Source: Phoronis australis
Lineage: Eukaryota; Phoronida; Phoronidae
Length of the DNA: 62,000 bases
NCBI GenBank assembly: GCA_002633005.1
Contig: NMRA01000022.1
Location: 867,357 to 929,356 of the forward strand
Reading direction: 5' to 3'
The number at the start of each line of letters is the position of its first letter. Within the stretch, counting starts at the first letter, position 1. Of this stretch, positions 13,297-24,690 are shown piece by piece. Below the pieces are notes generated by a model that was not told the origin of the DNA, did not search any database, and saw only the letters and a program-made list of their open reading frames with translations. Position numbers and translations under genes: made by a program.

Positions 13297-14969
13297 GTAT
13301 TTCAACTTTTGCATTTTTGTCATTTAATGTTGCCCTTAATTTAAGAGACACCAAACGTATGCACTAATCGCAATCGAAACAGGTGTTTCAAAACCACTGC
13401 TTCGAAAATAGCTGCAGGATTCTGCTTTGAGACTTGACTCTGAATGGCCGCAGCAACTGTGCCTTACTCTAAGATACTTGGATTGTTCAAACTCGGCAGG
13501 TCTTTCAATCAGATTTGCACTGCATGAACTGATGACGTCAAGTACCGTGCCGCAGTGAAAAACAATGCACTGTCTCTCAGTGGTGCCTATACACTAATTA
13601 AACATTTATGGTGAGCTTGCTGTGCAAAATTATAACTTTTGTACACGAAAATATGACGTGTAAAACCACTGATCATTAAAGTCTTTCAGTTGCCGAAAGC
13701 TGAATCCCGGGAGCTACACTTATTGAGCAGCCAAAGTGTGGCACGCTCTACACATGCGCGATACAAGAACACGTCGTGGTGACGAGTAATTACTATGTTA
13801 GTAAACACCAAAACAGTGTGCATCGTGGCTAATACACACTTCTGAAAACAAAACAACATGTTTTATTCAAATCTTCGCTGACATGCGTAAGGACATAGGT
13901 TTCCGTTTGGCAGTGATTCAGGTTTGTGTTCTCGGCAACATTGCGTCTTCGTCAGTCGTCTCTGCTCTACATTTGGGGGACCCGTCGAGTCCTTTGCATT
14001 CGGAACAGTTCGGATGTTTTTGCGGTCTTTAATCATACGGCAGACCATGTCTGTTAGTAATTAATACATTCAAACTGGATAATTATTGGACATATAACTG
14101 AAGTTTGCACATGCTGAGATAACGTTCAGCTCAGAGGGAAATTCGAGGCTACGAAAATACCGAGATGCTTCGGATGACGTGGAAGGTCACGACATTCTCA
14201 TTTTTAGTTGCCTGGTTTAAAGTTGTGGATGAGTAATTTTATTGAAGGGCCCGGAAATCCAAAATCTTATTCTTTAGTGGATAAAGCTAGATAACACTTG
14301 ATTTATCCAGCAGGATATTGCAATCCATAATGGCTTTACAATCTTACAATCCTGGAAATATGTATGTCAGTCTACGAGACTTCGTTACAAAAGTACAAAG
14401 ATCGCTATCAGCTACGCCATTTTTTTCCAAAAAACACTTCGTTGGAATAAGTTCGTGAAGCAGCATGATCTGAAACTATTTCATTTGAGTTCATTGATGT
14501 TGTGTAATGGAATTACTGATTTTTGATCACTTCATATTCTAACCATTCATAATAAAATTGTAAAAGTGGATCTTATTTGGCAACTTACTGAGTTGGGTAG
14601 CCTCTTAGATGTTTACTTTTTCATTTTGAAAAAGCTGTAAAGAATACACGAAACAAAGTTTGTTTGTTATAATAATTTTTTATTATTATTCACATAACCA
14701 GCTTGGGAGTATAACAAGTTCTAAATGTCTCTAAGTGTCTCACGAAAACAAAGAATCATGATAAAAGCATAACTTGTGGATGGTAAACTTACAAAGAATC
14801 AGGAATCTTAAAAGCCTTTATTCCCAGGGGGCACCCTAGAAGTAATGCACTTTGGCACTGACCTAGCTAGAGGGCACTTTTACATCCTACATGAGGCGTG
14901 CTCGGAACAAGGTCTCTCTGAGGTCTGCGTTTGTTGAAAACATGTGATTGTTTGTCTTGACTATTCCAG

Positions 14970-15052
14970 CAGAACAAGAGTTGGAGGCGGAACTTGGGTT
15001 AGACGAGAAAAAAAACGAAGTGACAAAAGAAATGGATGGAATATTGATTTGA
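14970..15052 (+). other. Possible 3' terminal coding exon, unassigned
   Basis: After an acceptor-like TTGACTATTCCAG ending at 14969, the frame entered in phase 1 gives a short acidic/lysine-rich peptide (EQELEAELGLDEKKNEVTKE and a few more residues) and stops at TGA 15050-15052. Phase agrees with the donor at 13297. The DNA is purine-rich, which by itself yields E/K-rich translation, so the protein-like look is weak evidence. Confidence 0.2.
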
Positions 15053-18000
15053 TTACAGCTTACGGCCACTTGCAGTGCTTGCAAATACTATAAGTTCAAA
15101 TCATGCCGACTACACATTGGCCTCACTAAAATTAAAACAGATCGGAGGAAAATCTCCCACAGCCGTGTCTGCCGAGACAAAAGATCACACATTAACTCGT
15201 TGTTCTTTTTTGCTTGAATAAAAACATCACAAACAGGACATAGAATTCCATAGAATTTGCCCGTGGGGTTATTCAGGGAACTTGCTGTTACATGTGTGAA
15301 TAAAGGCGTTTTAGTGTTGTACAATAGTTAATACAAAACACTCCAACTGTCGTCGTTTCCGGATAGTAAACTACACTGTGCGTTTATAGTTAGTTAGTTG
15401 TGAAATTACAAGCAAGTTGATAGGAAGTTTTCATTTCTCGGCTAGCGAATAATGCATGAAACCACGAATTCAACTAAATTAGTTCACTGATCGCTCGTAC
15501 ATGTGATTAGAAGCAATTTTCTATTCTGTAAAAAAAGATCAATTTTACATCACATGAATTAACAAATCCAATATTGGTTAATACGTTAATTCCACCAATA
15601 TAAATAATACGATATCTATCTCACATGTATGTGACTGAACTAAATGCAAAACAGCATTAAAAGGACAGTAAGAACCTCTGAGCTGCTATGAACAAGTGCA
15701 CTGGTTTACCTCGGACAAAATGAGAGATATACCAACCAAGTTTTACACCAGTCACATGTGTTCAACTCCACCACTCTATCAAAATCTAGCCACCCTCTTC
15801 CAAAAGCATCGACACCATGTAAGTCACATACAACGCCATCTGCGGGTTGAATAATAATTTTCTAAATTCATGGGACCTGTTCTCGAAGAGACTATCGACT
15901 TTTGTCCCTTGACTTCAGCCATGTCAGATCAATGACTACGAACAGACAAAAGTTCTTCTTTGCGTTTCTCGAAAGGTTTTTGACTTCTGTCAATTGGATC
16001 AGATTGCAGATTTACATATTTTGGCTGCGAGTTGTAAACTGAGCCACCCGTAAAATGATTTTTAGTCGGAAGTCAACACTCAGCAGAAACAAGCTCCTGG
16101 TTGAGATAGTCATCTTTACTCCTTAATCCTGACATCCTTCATATCTTGTCGGCATTGTTTTTCTCAGCAAATTTTGCGACCACCACGAGGTCTTCGTGAG
16201 ATTTATACACTGTGAGATGAGACCAGACGGTACACTCGTGATAGTCTAAATGACCTTCACAGTGTGACATGCATAAGTGCGGACTCTAAAGTCTGGAAAC
16301 GAGGTTTAGACGGTAAAGTGGAATGTAGGTTTAGAAGTCTGGAGAGTTAAATGGACTCAAGCTGATCTCCTGATTTACATCATTTGTTACTTGTTTTAGT
16401 TGTGATACTCATTAATTTAATGAACATGTTATCGAACACTGCTGTACTGTTTCCATTTCAATGTAGCTTCAAATTTCATAAACGAATTCGAAATGGAAAC
16501 AAACTAAATAAGAACAATTTCCTAAATGATACTCTTTCAACTTGACATGCACTTATTTCAAATATACAAAATTTAAAGTAGAAAATTCCAATTTAAGATT
16601 CGAATTTCTGGTAGTGCACTAGGAAGGACACTAAATTTCACGTTCACAGACAGGACAAACTCTAGTGTAACAAACGCAGTGCAAGTAGGAACTAATCAGA
16701 AGTCTCCATTTTCCAACAACCAGGCTAGGACACACCATCTGCTTATCATCTACTTACCTCAACCTTTATGATATCTTGTTAACGACGTTTCTACTACTTC
16801 ATCGGACCATCACCAGTAGTCTGTTTCTAGAAAAGTCAATGTGCTTTCGTCTTTTGACTTTTGGTTAAAAACCATTTGATTTAGCCTCTTCCACGAACAG
16901 GGTACTTTTAGCTATTCGCAGTCAGATTTCTGACTTTGGGCTAAAAGTCAAAAGACGAGCAACAGGCCTCAGAACAGTTTGCTTTTTTGAGGAAACAGTA
17001 GTATGTGCTGCGGTCATAATCAAGAGTGATATGTTTTGATTTACTTTACCGTGAATCGAATGTGCCGCCTTTGTATTTTAGCAAAAAAGACATGCGTCTA
17101 CAATTATTCGTCGAGGCCCTCACCTAACCATTGAGCCAATCATGAATCAGCGTCGCCTATCCTGCCGTGGTAGAACTGCTACTGTCATCCAGTCACCAGG
17201 TGGCGAGACCGGCTCGACCACAAGTCGACTCACCAACTGGAACTGTCAATGACATAAGCTAAAGCGTTTTCTTACATAATTAGGTAAATTCAGAGCCACT
17301 AATCAGCAGGCCAAGTGGTGAAATAATTGTAATAGATATCCAATGTAAACACATCTCTTTCAATTCGGCACACGCAGTTTGATGGCTAGGCTACTTTTAT
17401 TTAATTTCTATCTACAAACAATTTGGTAAACATTGAGTATGGCAATATATGAATTATTAATTAGACACGTTCCAGGTGTGAATGCTTATTGTGACACAAA
17501 CTAAGATCAAGCATCTAATCCTGTGGGTACTTACAAACATGCATCCGGTGCGAAGCCTGCTATAGTAGATTTTAACCCCAAACAGCTTATACTCCACGGG
17601 AAGTAACTTTAACGAAATGTTTGCCTCGTCAAAGAATGTCCCTACAAATTCATGGATTCCCTTTAATCTTACTTAGTATCTCTACAAGAGTGAGTGTGGT
17701 CTAATTTCTCAGCTGCAGCGGCGTTGCATACCAACAGATAATGGAAGGATGCTTAGGGATCTAAGATGTTGTAAGGGTGGGCAACCACGGTCTTCGAATG
17801 GATAATGTCCGCGGAAGTCCTGTAAAGGGCATGTTAGTAACGCTTTATAGGTCATGTCCGCAGGCGAATAGTCCTTAAATTCGCCTATGCGCCTATGGAT
17901 TGGACGAGAATCTCGATTAAATCCTTGGTACTTGGTTACGTTCATGAAAATCGGTTGTCGTATCCTTGTCTGTTTTTGAAAAGTTGAATTCACAATGGTG

Positions 18001-21000
18001 ATACGCAGTAAGGCTTTTAAGGGAGAATATATACGCGATGTCTCAAAATGCTCAAAATTGCTCGCAAATATGAATATCAGGACATAGTTTTGGTGGCTCA
18101 ACTTCAGTGCAGATATCGGGAGCTTTCAGCAAAGCTGGCAAGCCAAGGCATAGAACAGAGATAACACACGTTTCCCGTGTTTTCTAAAAAGGAAATAATG
18201 TTCAATTTCAGCATAAGATGCAGACGTTGAATGAGAAGTTCTCGTTCTGCGGAGCATGCGAAAGCTGTTAGAATATTAACCAGAGTCTGAAAAATCTATT
18301 CGTTAGCTCTCTGCAATTATTACAGTCGACTGTGACTCTTTCGCTAACTCCTGTGCCTTGCACAAGAAACATTGGGATCCCCTGAAATGTAAAAACCACA
18401 CTCAGTAAAACCACACCAAATGACGTCGTATGGAGGTCGCAATGTACATCCATGTGTTAACATTTTGGGAACTCTAAATGGTAACATGCGGCAAAATACA
18501 ACAAACGTTGTTCATACTGGGTACCTAAACGTCAGACCATATGGTACGAGTCTGAAGAAACCGCTTTAGATACCCGGCCGAAAGCCTGTGTTCCAACATT
18601 ACGCGAATACATCGCGACAATCGTCGACGACTAATCGGAGTGTGCAGACAGGGTTGAGCACTAATCTTCTGGCAAAAAGTCATTTGACAACTACCGGAAA
18701 CTCAGTATCCTATAACTAGGGTCACCATCTTCCCGTGTATTTGCTAAGGTGACTTTTGCTGGTTTTGGGCTTGAAAATCAGGTGCAGGCACCTCCACCTT
18801 TCTGTTCCACAGGTTGTACAGAACCTGAAACATCAACACCACAATCGACCAAAGACATAAAGAAACTGCCCAAAATCCAATAAAGCTGACTGTGAAAATT
18901 CCCATCTTTTGTTATTACCGTAAGGGCAGCCCGCTATACAAAAATTAGCAGTTTTCACCCCAAATCCACCATTCGCAAGCAATCACTATGAACTGAGAGA
19001 CTCTGCATTCAGACTGTCAAAAACCTCTTTAGGCGATAGAAATCAGGTGAAAAATGGGTGTCGGGCAATTAGGTTTTACACAAATCCAAAATGTCTGAAG
19101 GGTACCTGAATTTCCTGCTGAAGTCTAAGTACTCGCTTGCAAGTAATAAGTTTTAATAAGAAAAGCAACTACTAAAGAAGATATGAGTCAAAACAGTCAC
19201 CAACTAGCATTCTTTCCGATCCGAACAGACTCAAAACCCAAGCAAATGCTGTTCGTTGCCTTCACACGCGGTGCCAAACTCAAAATGCCCAGCCAACACA
19301 GCAGGGTTCACTTTTTAACTGTGAAAGTACATTCAGCTGTCGGAAAAAATATTGAGCGCCACCTGTGGATGGATTAGGTTTGTTTGTTCCAGTATATTGT
19401 TGAATGGTAGCTGAATGGTACTTGGTGAAAAATTGTTTAATTGATAAAGAGCTTCTGAAGCTTGTTCACTTCTGTGTGTCTCGAAATTCGTGTAATCTTG
19501 TGAAAAGAGGTACTTAATTGGACGAGTACACGGCGAGTTCTAACTGCAGTTCAAGTAGTCATCAAAAAATAAAGACTGCATAACAGAAACACAGCCTCAG
19601 TTACATGTAAGAGTAATTCGTTTACTGGAGGAAAATTTACCGGCTGCTCTTTTCTTGTATCAACAGAGGAATATGGAAATTTTAGGATTCTGAGAAACGC
19701 CAGGGCTTTTTAAATTTACAAGCGATAACACTTACCCCAATGCATGAGCGTCATATCGGATGTGCCGCTCAGATTTGGGGGTTCTAACGCGAGATTAGCT
19801 ACGAAAGGGCTCCTTGACAGGCCAGGAAGTATAGAAAATATCCATTTTTGCATACTTTATATTCAGTGCAATGTTTTTGTATTTTAATTCAACTAATAAA
19901 CATTTTGCAAAGTTTGTGACTAAATAAGTGCGTTTCTGGAACACCTTATCTTTTCCAAAAGCAATGGGAATCTCTCTAAATGTGTGGAATTTTAGACTGC
20001 CGATTCTTTAAATTGACGTTGGATAGATATATGTGAAAATTGACGTTTCGTCGATTTCAGAATACATCTAGACCCGTAACTTTAAACAAACGTTGGGCAA
20101 TCGATAAACCGGCGGCCGGGAGGTAAACAGTTAAAGCACTACATTTCAACCGTATATTAATCCTTATACTAACATAAATATTTTGCAAAATAAGCGTGCC
20201 TAAGAAATAATTATTAATTACTTACACAAGTTTCTGACAGCTACCATATTGACCTGTGTCGTGTGAAAACAAACCCAATAATTAATCAAATGCAAGGGAA
20301 GATGGCGACCGGACGACCCAGGCTCCTTCCTAGGTTCAATTTAAATTGATGATTAGGGCCGTGACCATAAACTTGACACAAGTCTATCGACATAGTGGCA
20401 CTGAACTTCCTCAGTGTCCCCCCATAAGGTGGGAAAGACGCACGGTCTTTTAATGTATACAATAAAATCGCTGACCAATATTCGTTGCAAAGGCGAAGAA
20501 AACATAAATACATTAATCTAAATATACATTTATTCCTGGATCTTCGACCAGACACAAAAATCATCTTCAGAGGAGAGAAATCTAAAACAACTGGCTCGAA
20601 AACGTCTATACAGTAAATGATTGTGTGAAAAACGCCAAACATGCAGAGACATCTATTGGATGCTAACGAGTACAGACTGAGCAAACGTTCTGAGAATACA
20701 CTCTTTTGGGAGACGCAAGAGTTTATTTTTTCTCAGTGTCAAATTTTCTTCCGAAATACCCATCTACAAAGGAATATTCAACATCTCATTAGAAAGAGAA
20801 TTACTAAATCCTTTGCTGTGGTGTGTTGGTTGCCTTATTTGTCTCTGTTTTTCGGGACTGTTAATTGAAATTATTTTTTTGAATCCATTTGTTAGAGGGG
20901 AAATCCAAAACCCATTCAATGATTTCACTGAGTAATCTCATATATTGCTTTCTTCAGTTAATCATTTTCAGTGTGTTGTCCATTTAAACGAGAGTTATAC

Positions 21001-21748
21001 GAAGCGCAGATACGATAAAATACCCAGTTTAACTATTGATTTCATTTTCAACTATGGCTCTTTTGTATACGATATTGTAGTTTGTTGCACTGAGGTATTC
21101 TAGTTGTTTGTTGCGCTACACTTCCGGGTATATTATCTGTGATACAATAAAATTATAAAAAGTAAGTCAATCTGAAACAAAGCCAAGTAAAATCAGCAAA
21201 ACAAAACATCAAAATACACTAAACCTTAAGTTAAAGATGCTGGACCCGAGTTTAATAAGTTGTCCCTGTCGAGGCGTGTCATTTCATGCTCCGACCCGAT
21301 GGTTTGAATTAGGCATAACGAACTGTGAGTTCTGTGCAAACCCAGAAAAAAACACTTCCCAGATGATTAAGTAACAAGTTGAGGCCAGAATTTTACAGTA
21401 GCAAGTGGTCTGAATAAAAAGTTCACTGTGGACGGAACGCGGGTTTGTAACCGCTTTAAACTGTAAGGTGCAGTCGGGCGCAGTCTAGAATTCATTCTAT
21501 AGTTTCCCTTGGCCCCTAGTTATACCGGCAGTACGTGTTTTAACAGAGATTTTTACTTTGTTTTGATTTTACTTTTCCTGGAAGAACTAATTTTAATTCT
21601 GAAATAAGATCGAATGTACATGTCCAGCGTGAAGTTCACTGATTGTTGAACAACTTCAAGTTGATATATTTCAGTTTGATGTTTGGCCTGCATAAACTCT
21701 CGCAGTTTATCAGTTTAGGCACGAGACCTTCAGAGACTGACATCAGGA
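15053..21748. other. Gene-poor stretch with repeat fragments
   Basis: No gene can be supported. About 15868-16040 and 16805-16980 contain CTGTTCTCGAAGAGAC- and AAAAGTCAAAAGACG-type sequence related to the inverted-repeat element at 21749-21991, in partial form. Minus-strand frames of 130 codons (17709-18101) and 132 codons (20286-20684) show no domain. Short ATGGCG-starting frames, for example at 20292, are noted but unsupported. Confidence 0.4.
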
Positions 21749-21991
21749 GGCCTGTTTCTTGAAGAGTATTAGCTAATTACTTTTGCATTTGACTTTCGGG
21801 TGAAAATCAGTCTACGGATAACTCAACCTGTTTCACGACAATCTCAGTGTCTACATCTCTTAAGACAAAAATCCGTAGTCAGCTCGGTTAGACAAAAGAC
21901 AAACGTTTTGAGAAACAAAAGTATCATTCGTAGTCACATTTCTTAGTGATTTTTGACTAAAGCAGATAATCTCTTCGAGAAACTGCCCCCC
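21749..21991. mobile_element. Inverted-repeat MITE-like element, about 240 bp
   Basis: The left end GGCCTGTTTCTTGAAGAGTA and the right end, reverse complemented, GGGGGGCAGTTTCTCGAAGA, match over most of their length. The inverted similarity goes on inward (ATTAGCT against ATTATCTGC). The interior has TTTGACTTT/AAAAGTC-type sequence shared with fragments near 7900, 15870 and 16810. It is noncoding and lies about 460 bp upstream of the oxygenase start codon. Confidence 0.55.
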
Positions 21992-22449
21992 GATATGAGC
22001 AGGAGAGTCTGCGAGCTCAGTGATCTGAATACACACATTTGGCGTGAACGTGTTTGAATGAAAACATACAAGCCCGTGAATGCTAGTGCTCTGGCGAGCT
22101 CACCGTGACTTTCTTGGAAGCCCATAAGGATGATTGAAATAAGTTCAGGGAGGACGCGGAGTCCTTTTACGCCCGGGGAACTAAAAATGCTCCGGGCGCG
22201 TCCCAAAGTGTTGTTTGGTGTAGTTTAATGTCATGTTATTCACACAAGTCACCATAGACCTGAATAATCCCATCAAGCTACCGAGGTACGGCCAGTGACC
22301 AGTTAGGCGACGCTTGGCTGGTCAACAATAGTTTAGTTAAACAACACCACAAAAGATTTGGGTCTGATGCTTTCATAACCAGCCGAGCTATCTCGTCATT
22401 CGAACAAGAAAGGTCCCCTAGGCACAACCGTCTCAAACGAGTTCGCATC

Positions 22450-23162
22450 ATGGCTTCCTGTCCGACGGGACGAACTGAGTGGGATGTCAAAGCTGTAGGT
22501 TTGTCATTTACTCAACTTCGAAAGCGTACCACCCGATTGGGTATTAGCGAGGCAGATTGGAGCAAACTTGATGGGCTTTACAAGATTAAATCTCTGACAC
22601 TCTTCAGGCGGTATGTTACGCAGGTGTCCAAGGTATTGCTCGTAGCAGCATTGGTGTTTATCTCATGCATCACATTTATCTACTACGTGCAGTGGCCGAT
22701 ATCACGCTTGACGTTGTATGGATTCTTGAAAGTTTTTATACGGTTTATACCGCAAACCGATGACCGAACCAACTGTTTTCTACCCATGGACTTTATAACC
22801 TCAAACATTATCCGACCGCCTCTGTACTGCGATTTTTGTAAAAATGTCACATCGGTGGATCGAGTAAAAAACATTACAGCCGATCAGTTCCTTGAGAAAT
22901 ATGCTTACACATCGCGCCCTCTTCTGATCGAGGGATACCAAAAGGTGTTAACAGAGGATGGAAGACCGTTCGATTTCAACTTCATCAAGAACTTGTATGC
23001 ATCCAACAGTCCCTCAATCAAGGGCACACATGAGATTTGTGAATATCAGCCGAAGATGGGTCTCGACAACTACCCAACACTTGGTCACCTGCTTAATATG
23101 ACTGACGAGAAATTGCACGCTCACAAGAATACCAACCGGGAGTCGCTGTGGTATGTTGGCTG
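22450..23162 (+). CDS. JmjC/cupin-8-like membrane oxygenase, exon 1
   Basis: This is the first coding exon of a four-exon gene (22450-23162, 24020-24152, 28538-28673, 36409-36494) that joins in phase to 1068 bp, 355 residues. Exon 1 gives residues 1-237 plus two bases. ATG 22450 has A at -3 and G at +4, and is the first ATG after an in-frame TGA at 22261. The N-terminus is basic and soluble. A single hydrophobic segment lies at about residues 60-80, and the rest follows it, which predicts a type II membrane protein with its catalytic domain in the ER/Golgi lumen or outside. N-glycosylation sequons at N132, N141 and N216 fit that side. From about residue 143 the sequence matches the start of a cupin-8/JmjC-like domain (YAYTSRPLLIEG). 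The exon ends SLWYVG, then TG/GTAAGC. Known relatives are Fe(II)/2-oxoglutarate hydroxylases; the substrate here is unknown. Recognition is from family pattern, not a search. Confidence 0.85.
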
Positions 23163-24019
23163 GTAAGCTTCCGTTACTCTCTTCACAAGTTCCAGCTGTA
23201 TAAACCTGTAAGTATACTAGTCGAAGGGCTCGGTTTTGCACATCGACAGATTTTTACTGCATCTAAATAATTGAAACCGTATCTCGTCTGCTCAGCTATC
23301 CAAAAGAATTACAATCAATACTAGCCAACTGTTCTCTACAAATGGACTTGACAAAATTTTAATCGCGACAGGACTTTGTTTCCTATGCGGAAGGCCTAAG
23401 CTTTCCACTGAGTCAAAAACACTTCAGAATATTATAGCCCATCCAAAATTTAGTCGCTTCACTTCAGTCACAGGCTTTCTTTCAAAGACGCAAGGGAATT
23501 TCTAAATTACATTTCATAAGCTCAGTTAGTGCTTTTCTTGGTTGCACGAAATCATTTTTTCCTACTTTCATTTATAAACCGTAAACGAAAAGTACATACC
23601 ACTTTAAAAAAACATTCATATTTTCCATAAAATTGCAGGGTATTAAAAAGTGTGTAGGATCACGTGCTTCGCTATATCTCACAAACACTTGTTTTACCTT
23701 GGGATTTCGCGTATTACCGTACGCAGTCCAGTCTTATCACTAACAAAAAAGTGCCGGCTGTCGTTGAACGATGATAACAATCTCCACTCAGAAGTGTAAT
23801 TTTCCGTAGATTCCATGTGACAGTAAGGTAAACCTTGGATCCAATTTTATTTTGAATCCTATATTGTAAATTTATGCAGATACGTATTGTAAAAGACTAC
23901 AAGATGACTGACACGTCTACTCACTAAATGCTGCGAGGCAATTCGTTTATTTAGATGCAAAAATCGTGAAATTGCAGCTACCAAATAGAAAGTTGATATT
24001 CTGCGCATTGCCGTTGCAG
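23163..24019 (+). other. Intron 1 of the oxygenase gene (857 bp)
   Basis: Begins GTAAGC and ends GCCGTTGCAG. It interrupts a tryptophan codon (TG/G, residue 238). No gene or recognisable repeat is seen inside it. Reading through the donor meets TAA at 23164, so an unspliced transcript would end after residue 238. Confidence 0.75.
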
Positions 24020-24152
24020 GATAAACTGTGATCGCGAAGTCACGAAGAAAATGGCAGAGACTTTCTTGCCGAATTTTTTGCCTCGCAACTCGGAACCTTC
24101 GAGAGTCTTTTGGACTTTTATTGGGAGTCCTGGTTTAGGATTTACTATGCAC
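24020..24152 (+). CDS. JmjC/cupin-8-like membrane oxygenase, exon 2
   Basis: A 133 bp exon between GTTGCAG and GTGAGT completes W238 and encodes residues 239-282. It begins INCDREV, continuing the YVGW of exon 1 as expected in this family, and ends in GSPGLGFTMH. The final histidine, H282, is the first ligand of the H-x-D iron-binding motif; the aspartate is supplied by exon 3. Phase is 2 in and 0 out, matching both neighbours. It was missed by simple frame scanning because it is short and has no start codon; a minus-strand frame covering the same DNA is a shadow. Confidence 0.8.
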
Positions 24153-24295
24153 GTGAGTACCTCATTAGGGTGTAATCGGTGAATAGACCAAATATGACGA
24201 CATATTGGTCTAGCTTCATTATGCATGTGGATGCTGTCATTACTGTCTTGGCTTTCGGGCGTCTGGATGCGTAGGCGTCCGCGTGTCCGACGTAC

Positions 24296-24538
24296 CATGC
24301 GCGCACCCAGGGGTGGGAGGGCTCAAACCCCCATTTGGTGAAGTGGCCAAAAAGGCCCGCCTCTGAGGAACACAAAGTCCGAGAAAAAGTCTACTAAACA
24401 AGCGCGAACGCGCAATTCACAATAGTGCCCCCGTTTTTTTCTTTTAGTGCGCCCGCCTTTTTGTTTTTTATTACCAAATAGTTCACAACGTCAAAAACTC
24501 GAGCCCCCCATATTGAAGGCTGGGTGAGCGCATGCGTA
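24296..24538. mobile_element. MITE with about 20 bp terminal inverted repeats
   Basis: The left end CGTACCATGCGCGCACCCAG and the right end, reverse complemented, CGTACGCATGCGCTCACCCAG, differ at only a few positions. The interior carries the C-tract, CAAATGG and CTCGAGCCCCC landmarks of the family seen at 5845, 8039, 9720 and 10231. It is noncoding. It lies in intron 2, about 145 bp after the donor. Confidence 0.6.
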
Positions 24539-24690
24539 CGCTGCTGTATCTCCTAAACCCCCTAGTCGGATCTTAATGGAATTTGGCAGATTTGTTCCTA
24601 GGAAGCTGACGACAGATGACGACGAACTTCGGACCGATTAGACTTCCGCTGTGCTCCCTAGAGGCAATTTTAGTAACCTCTTACTCCAGA
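24539..24690 (+). repeat. Left part of 450 bp-unit repeat, split by LINE
   Basis: Reads CTGCTGTATCTCCTAAACC, then GGATCTTAATGGAATTTGGC, GACGACAGATGACGACGAAC and CCCTAGAGGCAATTTTAG. The same order of landmarks is seen in the tandem units at 29370-29505 and 29818-29945. The match breaks at the LINE and resumes on its far side at about 26757. Confidence 0.6.

Noticed and set aside
17709-18101. Minus-strand frame of 130 codons
   Set aside because: No recognisable domain and no splice support; a length that chance can give in 62 kb.
20286-20684. Minus-strand frame of 132 codons
   Set aside because: Unusual composition for a protein, no domain, and nothing to join it to.
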